From assembly GCF_002934065.1 (NCBI RefSeq), contig NZ_CP018049.1, forward strand, positions 2,168,501 to 2,232,500: DNA of 64,000 nt. The letters are read 5' to 3'. Below the pieces are notes generated by a model. That model saw only the letters and a list, made by a program, of their open reading frames with translations. It was not told where the DNA came from and ran no database searches. The position numbers and the translations under genes were made by a program. Shown one piece after another: positions 44,925 to 52,194 of the stretch; positions within the stretch are counted from its first letter, which is position 1; each line of letters begins with the position of its first letter. The DNA comes from Pseudomonas orientalis. GTDB lineage: Bacteria > Pseudomonadota > Gammaproteobacteria > Pseudomonadales > Pseudomonadaceae.

Positions 44925-45056
44925 CGGGGTGCCTGTGCCGGTTTGCAGCGGAAAACGGAACTTTGGTGACGCGGGCATTTTCCATTGCAAATAGCCTTCG
45001 CGTCAGCCGGCCCGTGCCGACTGATCGCAGATAACAATCCGCCGCCAGAGCCGCCC

Positions 45057-46388
45057 ATGTCCGAATCCAGTTTGAGCCAAGCCGAACCCTCCAAGCCGTC
45101 CTTGCGCCGTGCCGTAACCGGCCCGATGTTGTTCCTGTTTATCCTGGGCGACGTGCTCGGCGCAGGCGTCTATGCGCTGGCCGGCACCATTGCCGGCCAG
45201 GTGGGCGGGGCGATCTGGGTGCCGCTGCTGGTGGCGTTGTTCTTCGCCATGCTCACCGCCGGCTCGTACGCCGAATTGGTGACCAAGTACCCGCATGCGG
45301 GCGCCGCTTCGGTGTTCGCCGAGAAGGCATTCAAGTCACCACTGATCTCATTCCTGGTGGGCTTTTGCATGCTTGCCGCCGCCGTCACCAGCGCCGCCGG
45401 GTTATCCCTGGCGTTTGCCGGCGACTACCTGGCCGCGTTCATCGATGTCTCTCCCCATGTGGCGGCGCTGGTTTTTCTGCTGGTGATTGCTCTGTTGAAT
45501 GCGCGCGGGATCAAGGAGTCCCTGGGCGCCAATATGGTGATGACCTGCGTGGAGCTGTCCGGGCTGCTGTTGGTGGTGGTCGCCGCGGCCTGGTGTTTCC
45601 AGTCCGGCGAAGCCAACCTGGAGCGGGCGTTCGAATTCAAACCTGGCATCAACCCGATGCTCGCCGTGCTCGGCGCCGCATTGCTGGCGTTCTATTCGTT
45701 CGTCGGTTTCGAAACGTCGGCCAATCTGGCGGAAGAAATCCGTGGGGTACGCAAGGTCTATCCGCGCGCGCTGTTCGCCGCGTTGATCGTGGCGGGCATC
45801 GTGTATATGGCGGTCGGTGTCGCTGCCTCCGTGGTGCTGCCGATGGACAAACTGACCGCCACTTCGGCACCGCTGCTCGAAGTGGTGCGCGCCTCGGGCC
45901 TGAATATTCCCCCGCAACTGTTTGCCTTCATCGCCTTGGTGGCGGTCGCCAACGGTGCGCTGCTGACGATGGTCATGGCCAGCCGCCTGACCTACGGCAT
46001 GGCGCGCATGGGCCTGCTGCCGGAGCCGTTGTCACGCGTGTTGCCCAAGCGCCGTACGCCCTGGGTGGCGATCATTGCCAGCACGGCCGTGGCCATTGCC
46101 TTGACCCTGACCGGCACGCTGGCGGCCTTGGCCGAGACAGTGGTTTTGTTGCTGCTGTTTGTGTTTCTCAGTACCAACCTGGCGGTACTGGTATTGCGTC
46201 GTGACAGGATCGAGGAGAAGCATTTTCGTGTGCCGAGCTGGGTGCCGGTGCTGGCGATTGTTTCGTGTCTGATTCTGCTTAGCCAGCAGAGCCTGGATAC
46301 CTGGCTGCGGGGTGGGGCGCTGATTGTGCTGGGCATGGTGTTGTATGGGTGCAATCGGTTGGTGGCGCCGGCGGTGCAGGCGGGGTGA
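45057..46388 (+). CDS. APC-superfamily amino acid permease
   Basis: A 443-residue inner-membrane transporter with about twelve hydrophobic segments. The first membrane helix contains FLFILGDVLGAGVYALAG, the glycine-rich substrate-binding break of APC carriers. AGSYAELVTKYPHAGAASVFAEKAF and FVGFETSANLAEEIRGVRKVYPRAL follow, then MASRLTYGMARMGLLPEPL, all standard. The ATG at 45057 gives a polar leader of some 20 residues; 24 upstream codons are discarded. It stands alone and is followed by a pair of inverted structured repeats. The transported amino acid is unknown. Confidence 0.88.
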   Translation: MSESSLSQAEPSKPSLRRAVTGPMLFLFILGDVLGAGVYALAGTIAGQVGGAIWVPLLVALFFAMLTAGSYAELVTKYPHAGAASVFAEKAFKSPLISFLVGFCMLAAAVTSAAGLSLAFAGDYLAAFIDVSPHVAALVFLLVIALLNARGIKESLGANMVMTCVELSGLLLVVVAAAWCFQSGEANLERAFEFKPGINPMLAVLGAALLAFYSFVGFETSANLAEEIRGVRKVYPRALFAALIVAGIVYMAVGVAASVVLPMDKLTATSAPLLEVVRASGLNIPPQLFAFIALVAVANGALLTMVMASRLTYGMARMGLLPEPLSRVLPKRRTPWVAIIASTAVAIALTLTGTLAALAETVVLLLLFVFLSTNLAVLVLRRDRIEEKHFRVPSWVPVLAIVSCLILLSQQSLDTWLRGGALIVLGMVLYGCNRLVAPAVQAG

Positions 46389-46407
46389 GGTTGATGGGGC
46401 TGATCGA

Positions 46408-46700
46408 GTACATATCCGTTATTTAGGTTGTGGCTGCTGGCGGTTCCGCTCTTACAGCGGGTCACTTTTGGAAGGACCCAAAAGTAACCAAAAGGTCCTC
46501 GCCCCACCACTCGGCACCTCGCTAGTGCTCGGTGTGCCCGAACGCAGGCTTGAATCCGTGGGCCGCCGCAATGGGCCATCCCTGGCCCAGTGCGGCTAAC
46601 CCGGCGTCCTGCCGGGTTACCCACGAATTCAAGCCTGCGTTCGGCCAGCGTGGTTAACGGGGCGTCTAAGATCAAAAGCAGATCAAAAGCAAAAGCGCGG
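46408..46700 (+). repeat. Structured repeat, copy D (core 46408-46679)
   Basis: 272-bp core without the REP-type leader. Stem ACTTTTGG/CCAAAAGT (46464-46471 with 46478-46485); the loop bases AGGAC (46473-46477) pair with GTCCT (46495-46499), replacing AGCG/CGCT of copy A. The long stem (46538-46563 with 46619-46644) has two mismatches. It begins GTACATATCCGTTATTTAGG, exactly as copy E does on the other strand. Confidence 0.88.
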
Positions 46701-46743
46701 CGGCCTTATAGCCGACCGTACCTTGTGTCGATCCGGGTCGAAT

Positions 46744-46821
46744 GTGGGAGGGGGCTTGCCCCCGATGACGGTGTGTCAGCCACTGATGCACTCACTGACT
46801 CCCCTCATTGGGGCAAGCCCC
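46744..46821. repeat. REPIN between copies D and E
   Basis: GTGGGAGGGGGCTTGCCCCC on the left and GGGGCAAGCCCC on the right form an inverted pair around GTGTGTCAGCCACTGATGC. It occupies the centre of the large inverted repeat formed by copies D and E. Confidence 0.75.
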
Positions 46822-46829
46822 AGCGTATC

Positions 46830-47138
46830 CACGATGCGAAGCGAGCGCTCTCGCTTTTGATCTTGCTTTGGATCTTGGGCGCCCCGTTAAACCACGCTGG
46901 CCGTAATCCGATATTGATTTGGGGGGTAAACCGGCAGGACGCCGGTTTAGCCGCCCCGCGCCATGGATGGCGCGTGGCGGCGGCCCCCCGAATCAATGTC
47001 GGATTACGGGCACACCGAGCATTAGCGAGGTGCCGAGTGGTGGGGCAAGAGCCTTTTGGTTACTTTTGGGCTTTTCAAAAGTGACCCGCTGTAAGAGCGG
47101 AACCGCCAGCAGCCACCACCTAAATAACGGATATGTAC
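46830..47138 (-). repeat. Structured repeat, copy E (core 46865-47138), inverted
   Basis: The most divergent copy. Its outer 26-bp arms (46901-46926 and 46984-47009) are a different sequence, CCGTAATCCG...GGGGGG, yet 24 of 26 positions still pair. Inner hairpins are CGCGCCAT/ATGGCGCG (46957-46974) and AAACCGGC/GCCGGTTT (46928-46948, conserved loop GTCCT). The loop-downstream pair is AGCC/GGCT (47069-47072 with 47050-47053). Confidence 0.88.
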
Positions 47139-47144
47139 CCTACA

Positions 47145-48314
47145 TCAGGGCCTGAACACCACCCGCATACACTCATCCGATTTCTCCTTGAACAACTGAT
47201 ACCCCTGCGCCCCGTCCTCAAGGCTCATCGGATGGGTCAGCAAATAAGCAGGGTCCAACTCACCCCTCTGAATATGCTCAAACAGGGTCGTCGCATACCG
47301 CTGACCCGGCTGCTGCCCGGATTTCAACGTCAGGGCCTTGTTGACGATCGCGCCCATGGGAAACTTGTCGAGCACCCCACCATAGACACCCACCACCGAT
47401 ACCGTCCCGCCTTTGCGGCAGGCGCGGATGGCCTGCCTGAGTACAGTGCCGCGTTCGGTGTGCAACCTGAGCAGTTGCTTGGCCTTGTCATAGGCGTAAT
47501 CGATTTCGGTGCCATGGGCCTCCATCCCCACGCAATCGATGCAGCGGTCCGGCCCACGTCCGCCGGTCAGTTCCAACAAGGCCTCATGCACATTGGTTTT
47601 CTCGTAATTGAGCGGTATCGCCTTGCCGCGCTCTTCGGCCAGGCGCAGCCGGTCGGGGTAGCGGTCGATGGCGATCACCCGTTCCGCGCCCAGAAGGTAC
47701 GCGCTGCAAATGGCCATCTGGCCCACGCCGCCGCAACCCCACACCGCCACGGTATCGCCGGGCTGGATACCGGCATTGTCCGCGGCGAAGTAACCGGTGG
47801 GGGCTGCATCCGAAACAAAAAGCGCCTGCTCGTCGCTGACGCCCTCGGGCACCTTGAACAGGTTGACGTCGGCAAACGGCACCCGCACGTAGGTCGCATG
47901 GCTGCCAGGGTAGCCACCGAAGGCGTGGCTGTAGCCGAGGATGCCGCAGCAAGGCTGGCCGTACATCAGGTCCGTCGCCGACGGATTGGGGTTGGAGTTG
48001 TCGCAACAGGAAAAATCGCTGCGCTGGCACGGTTCGCAGTTGCCGCAGCCGATAATCGAAATGGTCACCACCTTGTCACCCTGGCGCAGGTCGGTGATGC
48101 CCTTGCCGACCTCGACCACTTCGCCCATGAATTCGTGGCCGATGATATCGCCAGGCTTCATGGCCGGTACGTAGCCGCCGAGCAGGTGCAGGTCGGAACC
48201 GCACACGGAGGACAGCGTCACGCGAATGATCGCGTCACGCGGGTTGAGGATCGTCGGGTCGGGTACATTGTCGACCTGCAACAGGTTCGGAGCTTGCCAG
48301 GTGAGTGCGCGCAT
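47145..48314 (-). CDS. Zinc-dependent alcohol dehydrogenase
   Basis: A 389-residue MDR-family dehydrogenase. The catalytic zinc ligands are C in SSVCGSDLHLLGG and the GHEFMGEVVEVG histidine/glutamate. A structural-zinc-type cysteine set reads GCGNCEPCQRSDFSCC. The NAD-binding motif is VAVWGCGGVGQMAI (about residues 188-201). The long central insert (GQPCCGILGYSHAFGGYPGSHATYVRVP) is typical of the formaldehyde-dehydrogenase-like branch. The ATG overlaps the stop of the SRPBCC gene by one base (TGATG), so the two form an operon. The substrate is likely an aldehyde or alcohol, not certain. Confidence 0.92.
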   Translation of the reverse strand: MRALTWQAPNLLQVDNVPDPTILNPRDAIIRVTLSSVCGSDLHLLGGYVPAMKPGDIIGHEFMGEVVEVGKGITDLRQGDKVVTISIIGCGNCEPCQRSDFSCCDNSNPNPSATDLMYGQPCCGILGYSHAFGGYPGSHATYVRVPFADVNLFKVPEGVSDEQALFVSDAAPTGYFAADNAGIQPGDTVAVWGCGGVGQMAICSAYLLGAERVIAIDRYPDRLRLAEERGKAIPLNYEKTNVHEALLELTGGRGPDRCIDCVGMEAHGTEIDYAYDKAKQLLRLHTERGTVLRQAIRACRKGGTVSVVGVYGGVLDKFPMGAIVNKALTLKSGQQPGQRYATTLFEHIQRGELDPAYLLTHPMSLEDGAQGYQLFKEKSDECMRVVFRP

Positions 48315-49147
48315 CAGTGAGGTCCCCCTTCAATGGCGACGCCGGTTTTGACGGCCGGGTGATCGGTGGTCACCTGGTCATCGGCGGCGTGTACGTAAAA
48401 AAAGTCGTCATCCTGTTCCGGTCTGAGGCGGTTGTTGCTGACCTCGCCGGTTTCCAGTTGCTGTTTCACGGCCTGCAGTGCATTGAGCAAGGCCTTGTCG
48501 CTGAACAGGCTGATCGCCCGCGCCGGGCCATAGCCCAATTTGCCCATGGCCGGCTTGCACACCACTACCGCTTTGACCTGCGTGCCACGGCCAGCGGGAG
48601 CAGGGGTGAGCGAGACGGTAATGTCGTGCGCCCAGCGCGCATTGCCCGGGGTTTTCCAATGCAACACCGAGGGTTCCTGGGATTGGGTCTGGATCAAGGT
48701 GCACTGCACGCGCTTGCCGGCGGGAGCGCGCAGCGTCCAGAGCGTGGTGTCCGGTGCAAGCTGTTCGACACTGTCGACCCAGCGCAGCAGCGGGCCGATC
48801 TGCTCGGGCCGGGCGAGGAAGGCAGACACCTCCTCAAGCGGGCGCGCAATCGTGATGCTGCGTGTGATCGCCTCGCTGATCGGCCAGTGATGTTCGCGAC
48901 TGAACTGTTGTTCGAAGGGCGTTGGCGTCAGCGCTTGCTTGAGCGAGCAGTGGCCGGCGTAACCGCGAAATACGGCGTAGGCGCCTGCCGCGCTGTGCAA
49001 TGCGCCGCCCAGTCCGCCTTTGCGCCAGCCTTGCAGCAGCAGGGCAGCGCCGGCCGTCAACGACAGCGCGCGTTCAGCCTTGGTCAGCGTGCCGCGTCGG
49101 TGGGTGTCTTGAGGGGTGTGGTTGGCTATCAGGGGTTGCTCAGGCAT
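48314..49147 (-). CDS. SRPBCC-family protein with DUF2892-like N-terminus
   Basis: A 277-residue protein of two parts. The N-terminal 30-85 region (TKAERALSLTAGAALLLQGW, SAAGAYAVFRGYAGHC) resembles the YgaP/DUF2892 two-helix membrane module. From about residue 95 an SRPBCC ligand-binding fold begins: ITRSITIARPLEEVSAFLARPEQIGPLLRWVDSVEQL, typical of the coenzyme-Q-binding/START-like class. It is the first gene of a two-gene operon with the zinc alcohol dehydrogenase. GGAGG precedes the ATG. Role unknown, but this pairing is common in stress-gene regions of pseudomonads. Confidence 0.8.
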   Translation of the reverse strand: MPEQPLIANHTPQDTHRRGTLTKAERALSLTAGAALLLQGWRKGGLGGALHSAAGAYAVFRGYAGHCSLKQALTPTPFEQQFSREHHWPISEAITRSITIARPLEEVSAFLARPEQIGPLLRWVDSVEQLAPDTTLWTLRAPAGKRVQCTLIQTQSQEPSVLHWKTPGNARWAHDITVSLTPAPAGRGTQVKAVVVCKPAMGKLGYGPARAISLFSDKALLNALQAVKQQLETGEVSNNRLRPEQDDDFFYVHAADDQVTTDHPAVKTGVAIEGGPH

Positions 49148-49236
49148 TTTCCAGTCCTCCTAAGGGTGTGTTTTCGGTAGAAAATCCTGCGCCGTTTGAG
49201 GTTCCGGTGCATTTCACGATGGGGGGATGAAAGGTA

Positions 49237-49470
49237 TCAAGGCGGGTATTGATCATCGCTGTCGCAGGTCGGGGATTCCTTCAGAAGCCCCCGGGGTGGC
49301 ATGCGCCGACGTGCGAAATCGTCCCACCGCTCGGGCTCACGCTGTGCACCGCAGCGCATGCACACATAGACAGTCGGGTCCAAACCCAAGTAATAACCCT
49401 TGCGTATATAAGGATGCGCGCATGTCTCTGGCCGAGCGCGTTGGCCAGTCCGAACAGAGCGTCTAGCCAT
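49237..49470 (-). CDS. Small basic protein with possible zinc-binding cysteines
   Basis: A 77-residue ORF, MARRSVRTGQRARPETCAHPYIRKGYY, then VYVCMRCGAQREPERWDDFARRRMPP. A CxH and CxxC pair about 20 residues apart would fit a zinc ribbon. The sequence has the look of a real protein. The ATG at 49470 has no clear ribosome-binding site, and the reading frame runs further upstream through a terminator hairpin, which argues against the longer form. It follows the SRPBCC/alcohol-dehydrogenase operon in opposite genomic order. No family recognised. Confidence 0.5.
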   Translation of the reverse strand: MARRSVRTGQRARPETCAHPYIRKGYYLGLDPTVYVCMRCGAQREPERWDDFARRRMPPRGLLKESPTCDSDDQYPP

Positions 49471-49483
49471 AATAAGTTGCCAT

Positions 49484-49510
49484 GAAAAAAAGCCCGCACT
49501 AAGTACGGGC
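49484..49510 (-). terminator. Terminator for a minus-strand transcript
   Basis: On the minus strand GCCCGTACTTAGTGCGGGC is followed by seven T. The stem has five G-C pairs closing a short loop. No annotated minus-strand gene ends here: the nearest upstream sequence is the 49512-49707 gap, so an unannotated small RNA may be its substrate. Confidence 0.65.
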
Positions 49511-49707
49511 AAGACAGGAGTTTTTACCAAGAGCCTGGAGTGAACAGACTCACAATTGAGAAACAAATAAAGGGGTAGCGGTTTATTTTTTTTACCGACT
49601 GCCGACGAATGGTCGTGTGCTGCTGAAAACGCAAAATCTTTCATCTGGATGAGAAAAATTCTGAACCTTCATTCTGCTCAAACAACAAAAAATCAGAAGG
49701 AGCAGTT

Positions 49708-49977
49708 ATGAAAAATTCTTTATATATCATTGAATACGACTACCACAAAACGCCAAAGTCTTTCATTATAAGGGCAGAGGTGATGAATAATGCGGAAGCC
49801 TGGCATTGGGCATGTTGCGATGCGGGAATCGGCGTCATTCCGAGGTCGCGCAATGAAAGAATCAAGCGAATAAGCAAGCCCCTTGCCGAGCGTTACGGGC
49901 TTGAAAATGTGAGATGGCGGCCGTCCGGCAATGTTCCATTTATTGCACAACCCTATGTGCCGCCACCCCCCGAGTGA
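49708..49977 (+). CDS. DUF6555-family small protein
   Basis: An 89-residue protein, IIEYDYHKTPKSFIIRAEVMNNAEAWHWACCDAG...IPRSRNERIKRISKPLAERYGLENVRWRP. It is a clear paralogue of the product at 57734, sharing the MNNAEAWHWA-CDAG block and the ISKPLAE-YG-VRW tail; both fit the small Pseudomonas DUF6555 family. AGAAGGAG lies eight bases before the ATG. Immediately before this, AACAACAA (49681-49688) matches the Hfq/Crc CA motif. Function unknown. The codon use is more AT-rich than the neighbourhood. Confidence 0.72.
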   Translation: MKNSLYIIEYDYHKTPKSFIIRAEVMNNAEAWHWACCDAGIGVIPRSRNERIKRISKPLAERYGLENVRWRPSGNVPFIAQPYVPPPPE

Positions 49978-50022
49978 CAGCATCGTTAGTTGCAGAAACG
50001 CATTCGAAGACTTGTTTAAAAC

Positions 50023-50232
50023 CTACTGTTTCCCACGCCGCTCCTGAAGTGTGTATAACTTCAGGACGCTGCGTTGAAGTGCCTCTTTCATCAGCTCGGC
50101 TGAATACGTGTGTCTGCATGCCGGGCAGAGCATTTCTGACGCGCTCGACACCAGATAGGCAGGCTCCTGCGAGGTCGGTTCATAGGGCTGTTTGCATCGA
50201 ACGCAACGACAGTCCGCTGGTGAGTCTGGCAC
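50023..50232 (-). CDS. Small zinc-ribbon-like protein
   Basis: A 69-residue protein with two cysteine pairs, CRCVRC (residues 8-13) and CPAC (about 36-39), spaced as in a zinc ribbon. The C-terminal half is helical and basic (LMKEALQRSVLKLYTLQERRGK). I choose the GTG at 50232 because AGGAGG lies seven bases before it; an ATG at 50259 would place that sequence inside the gene. It converges on the DUF6555 gene at 49708. No function can be assigned. Confidence 0.62.
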   Translation of the reverse strand: MPDSPADCRCVRCKQPYEPTSQEPAYLVSSASEMLCPACRHTYSAELMKEALQRSVLKLYTLQERRGKQ

Positions 50233-50388
50233 ATCGGTTCCTCCTTGAATGGAATGCAACCATTCATGATTGGACGGATGTTTTCAACCAATAGATGCAC
50301 GAATTTCAAACAAGCGCTTAGTTGATATTTTAATGCCAGTATTCCATTCCGCAGCGAAGTGCATTGGAGTTTCCCATTCATAACGGGG

Positions 50389-50940
50389 TCAGGTGTGAAT
50401 GAAGCTGCTCACAAACTCTGCCTTGATGACGGGCAGCTCGATTGCGTGGATCAGGCCGGCGGCCAGCGCCTGCTGGGGGTCGAGAATGCGCGGTGCGGCA
50501 ATCAGGTACTTTTCCGTTTCCAGTGTTTCGCTGGCACCGGCGGTGCGCTCTGCCACGATGCGGGCATACAACTGCAAGTCATAATCAAGGCTCATCGCGT
50601 ATTCGGACATGCGCGAATGATCGACTGCGCCTTGCACGTGCCAATGAAACGGATGGAACAGGTATTTGCTGTGGATGCAGGCAGTACGGCGCTCGCCGGC
50701 GAGAAAGATGATGTTGCCCATTGACTCCACCGTGCCCAGGTTATGGGTATGCACCGGTATTGGCAGGGACATCAGGAAATTGTACATGGTGAACCCGTAG
50801 CTGCATTCACCGCCCATGGTCGCGATGTTCAACACCAGGCCCGAGGCGTCTTGCTGCACGGCTAACGAGGCTTTTTCGATCAGTTGGCTGCAGGTTGACG
50901 CAGTGACAGGGCCGGTAAAATTAATAATGTGTAAAGGCAT
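50389..50940 (-). CDS. ClpP-like serine protease homologue
   Basis: A 183-residue protein of the ClpP/crotonase fold. LVLNIATMGGECSYGFTMYNFLMSLP corresponds to the start of ClpP, TVESMGNIIFLAG carries the nucleophile-like S73 (ClpP: ASMGAFLL), and YLFHPFHWHV holds the histidine (H96) where ClpP has MIHQP. A candidate aspartate is in SLDYDLQLYARIV. It lacks the N-terminal loops of true ClpP and no ClpX/ClpA-type ATPase gene is nearby. ACACCATG follows GAGGG, a good start. Likely a stand-alone member of the family induced with the KGG stress proteins beside it. Confidence 0.65.
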   Translation of the reverse strand: MPLHIINFTGPVTASTCSQLIEKASLAVQQDASGLVLNIATMGGECSYGFTMYNFLMSLPIPVHTHNLGTVESMGNIIFLAGERRTACIHSKYLFHPFHWHVQGAVDHSRMSEYAMSLDYDLQLYARIVAERTAGASETLETEKYLIAAPRILDPQQALAAGLIHAIELPVIKAEFVSSFIHT

Positions 50941-50993
50941 GGTGTCCCTCATCAATGAAAGCAGGGGAGGCTGGCTCCCCTGCATCAAGCACA

Positions 50994-51278
50994 TCAGCTG
51001 TTGCGGCCGCCGCCATGGCTGTTTTCGCCGCCTTTACGCCCGGCTTCGGAGGCTTTCTCCCGATCGTTGGCGAAATTGCCGCCACTGTTCTGGCCGCCTT
51101 TGCTACCGGCTTCGGAGGCGCGCTCAGGATCATTCTTGAAGTTCCCTCCACTGTTTTGGCCGCCCTTGCTGCCGATCTCTTGATAGAACTCTTTGTCATA
51201 GGAGGCCGACGTGGCTTCGCCACCTTTTTTACCGGCTTCATTGACGCTCATTTGGCCTTTCTTGTCTTGAGTACTCAT
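50994..51278 (-). CDS. KGG-repeat general stress protein
   Basis: A 94-residue hydrophilic protein with glycine-lysine repeats: AGKKGGEATS, GSKGGQNSGGNF, GSKGGQNSGGNF, GRKGGENSHGG. The KGG (PF10685) family is related to GsiB-like desiccation and starvation proteins; such proteins are thought to be disordered and protective. GAGGTAACTGA precedes the ATG. Two further minus-strand genes of similar type follow (51365 and 51569). It is separated by 53 bases from the ClpP-like gene and is probably co-expressed with it under general stress. Confidence 0.88.
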   Translation of the reverse strand: MSTQDKKGQMSVNEAGKKGGEATSASYDKEFYQEIGSKGGQNSGGNFKNDPERASEAGSKGGQNSGGNFANDREKASEAGRKGGENSHGGGRNS

Positions 51279-51364
51279 GTTCAGTTACCTCGTCGTTATG
51301 TCGGTTATACAACGTTAACTTCGATCTTTCACGTAACTTACACTCACTCGTGCGGGTGCACGGG

Positions 51365-51553
51365 CTATAAGTGTCTCTCGCACAATGGTGGTGTTTGCGG
51401 CGCGCCGACTGTTGCTTCGGCTAGTTCAGCGGCTTGTCGGCGTTCGTAACACGGCGTCGTGTTAGCGCGTGCGCCGGATTTTGCTTCAGTGCGCACTTCC
51501 ACCATTGATCGGTGATGCAACTCGCCACGCTGGTAATCAATTGACGCTCGCAT
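51365..51553 (-). CDS. Small hypothetical protein between two KGG genes
   Basis: A 62-residue ORF, MRASIDYQRGELHHRSMVEVRTEAKS...PLCERHL. Acidic and basic residues alternate and no membrane segment is present. A GAAGGGC sequence is about eight bases before the ATG. It lies in the same strand and tight spacing as the two KGG genes, which supports it as a real gene, but the composition is not diagnostic and no relative is known to me. Confidence 0.4.
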   Translation of the reverse strand: MRASIDYQRGELHHRSMVEVRTEAKSGARANTTPCYERRQAAELAEATVGAPQTPPLCERHL

Positions 51554-51568
51554 GATTAATGCCCTTCG

Positions 51569-51745
51569 TTATGACTTGCGTCCACCACCGTGACTGTTCT
51601 GGCCGCCTTTACGACCCGCTTCCGACGCTTTTTCGCGGTCATTGGCAAAGTTGCCACCTGACGCCTGGCCGCCTTTCTTTCCCGCCTCCGACGCTTTCTC
51701 GCGATCGTTAGCGAAGTTGCCAGGGTTTTTATTGCTAGTGGTCAT
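51569..51745 (-). CDS. Short KGG-repeat stress protein
   Basis: A 58-residue protein, MTTSNKNPGNFANDREKASEAGKKGG, then a second GGNFANDREKASEAGRKGG and the end NSHGGGRKS. It consists of little more than two NFANDREKASEAGxKGG repeats and is the short sister of the gene at 50994. The identical repeat wording in both suggests local duplication. A TATTGTTATGACC start context lacks a strong ribosome-binding site. GAACTA with a 16-base gap to TGAAA lies upstream (51869-51843), a possible AlgU-type promoter. Confidence 0.8.
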   Translation of the reverse strand: MTTSNKNPGNFANDREKASEAGKKGGQASGGNFANDREKASEAGRKGGQNSHGGGRKS

Positions 51746-52194
51746 AACAATACTCCAAGTTCAGTTGTCGTTTCGCTAGTTGCCCATTTATGCAACGGAC
51801 ATCTACTCCGATAAGAGCAAGCGGGCAGATGTTTTGAAATTTTTTCAAAATGGCGATGAACGGTAGTTCGCAGCGAGAAACTTGTACAAAGTCACTGTTT
51901 GTATGCCGCTTCGTATAACTTTTTAACTTGGGTTGATATTGAAATAGTGGCGTTGCTTGCTATCGGGCTTAGTTACACGTATGCGGTGTGAAACGGGATA
52001 ACAGCGTTACCTGGTCTGATGCCGGCGGTGACCGTTGCCTGGTGCCGTCTCGAAACGTCGCCTGCCGATACCTACTCTGTTGCTGCGGCCCCGCCGGACT
52101 GCTTGTATGCTTGCGCCCCGGAACCGGTGGCCCCTGTGAGTACCGACGTTCGAATGATGGCTGGAACGGAAACCGGACTTCTTAAGGTGCTGAT
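51746..52194. other. Divergent control region, no gene seen
   Basis: About 450 bases between the KGG gene (minus) and the diguanylate cyclase (plus). It contains the palindrome TTTTGAAATTTTTTCAAAA (51832-51850), GAACTA at 51864-51869 and an AT-rich left half, GC-rich right half. No ORF with ribosome-binding site was found. Confidence 0.45.

Noticed and set aside
47133..48320. A 395-codon plus-strand frame opposite the alcohol dehydrogenase
   Set aside because: Starts inside the repeat-derived region and mirrors the dehydrogenase, which carries all catalytic motifs on the minus strand.
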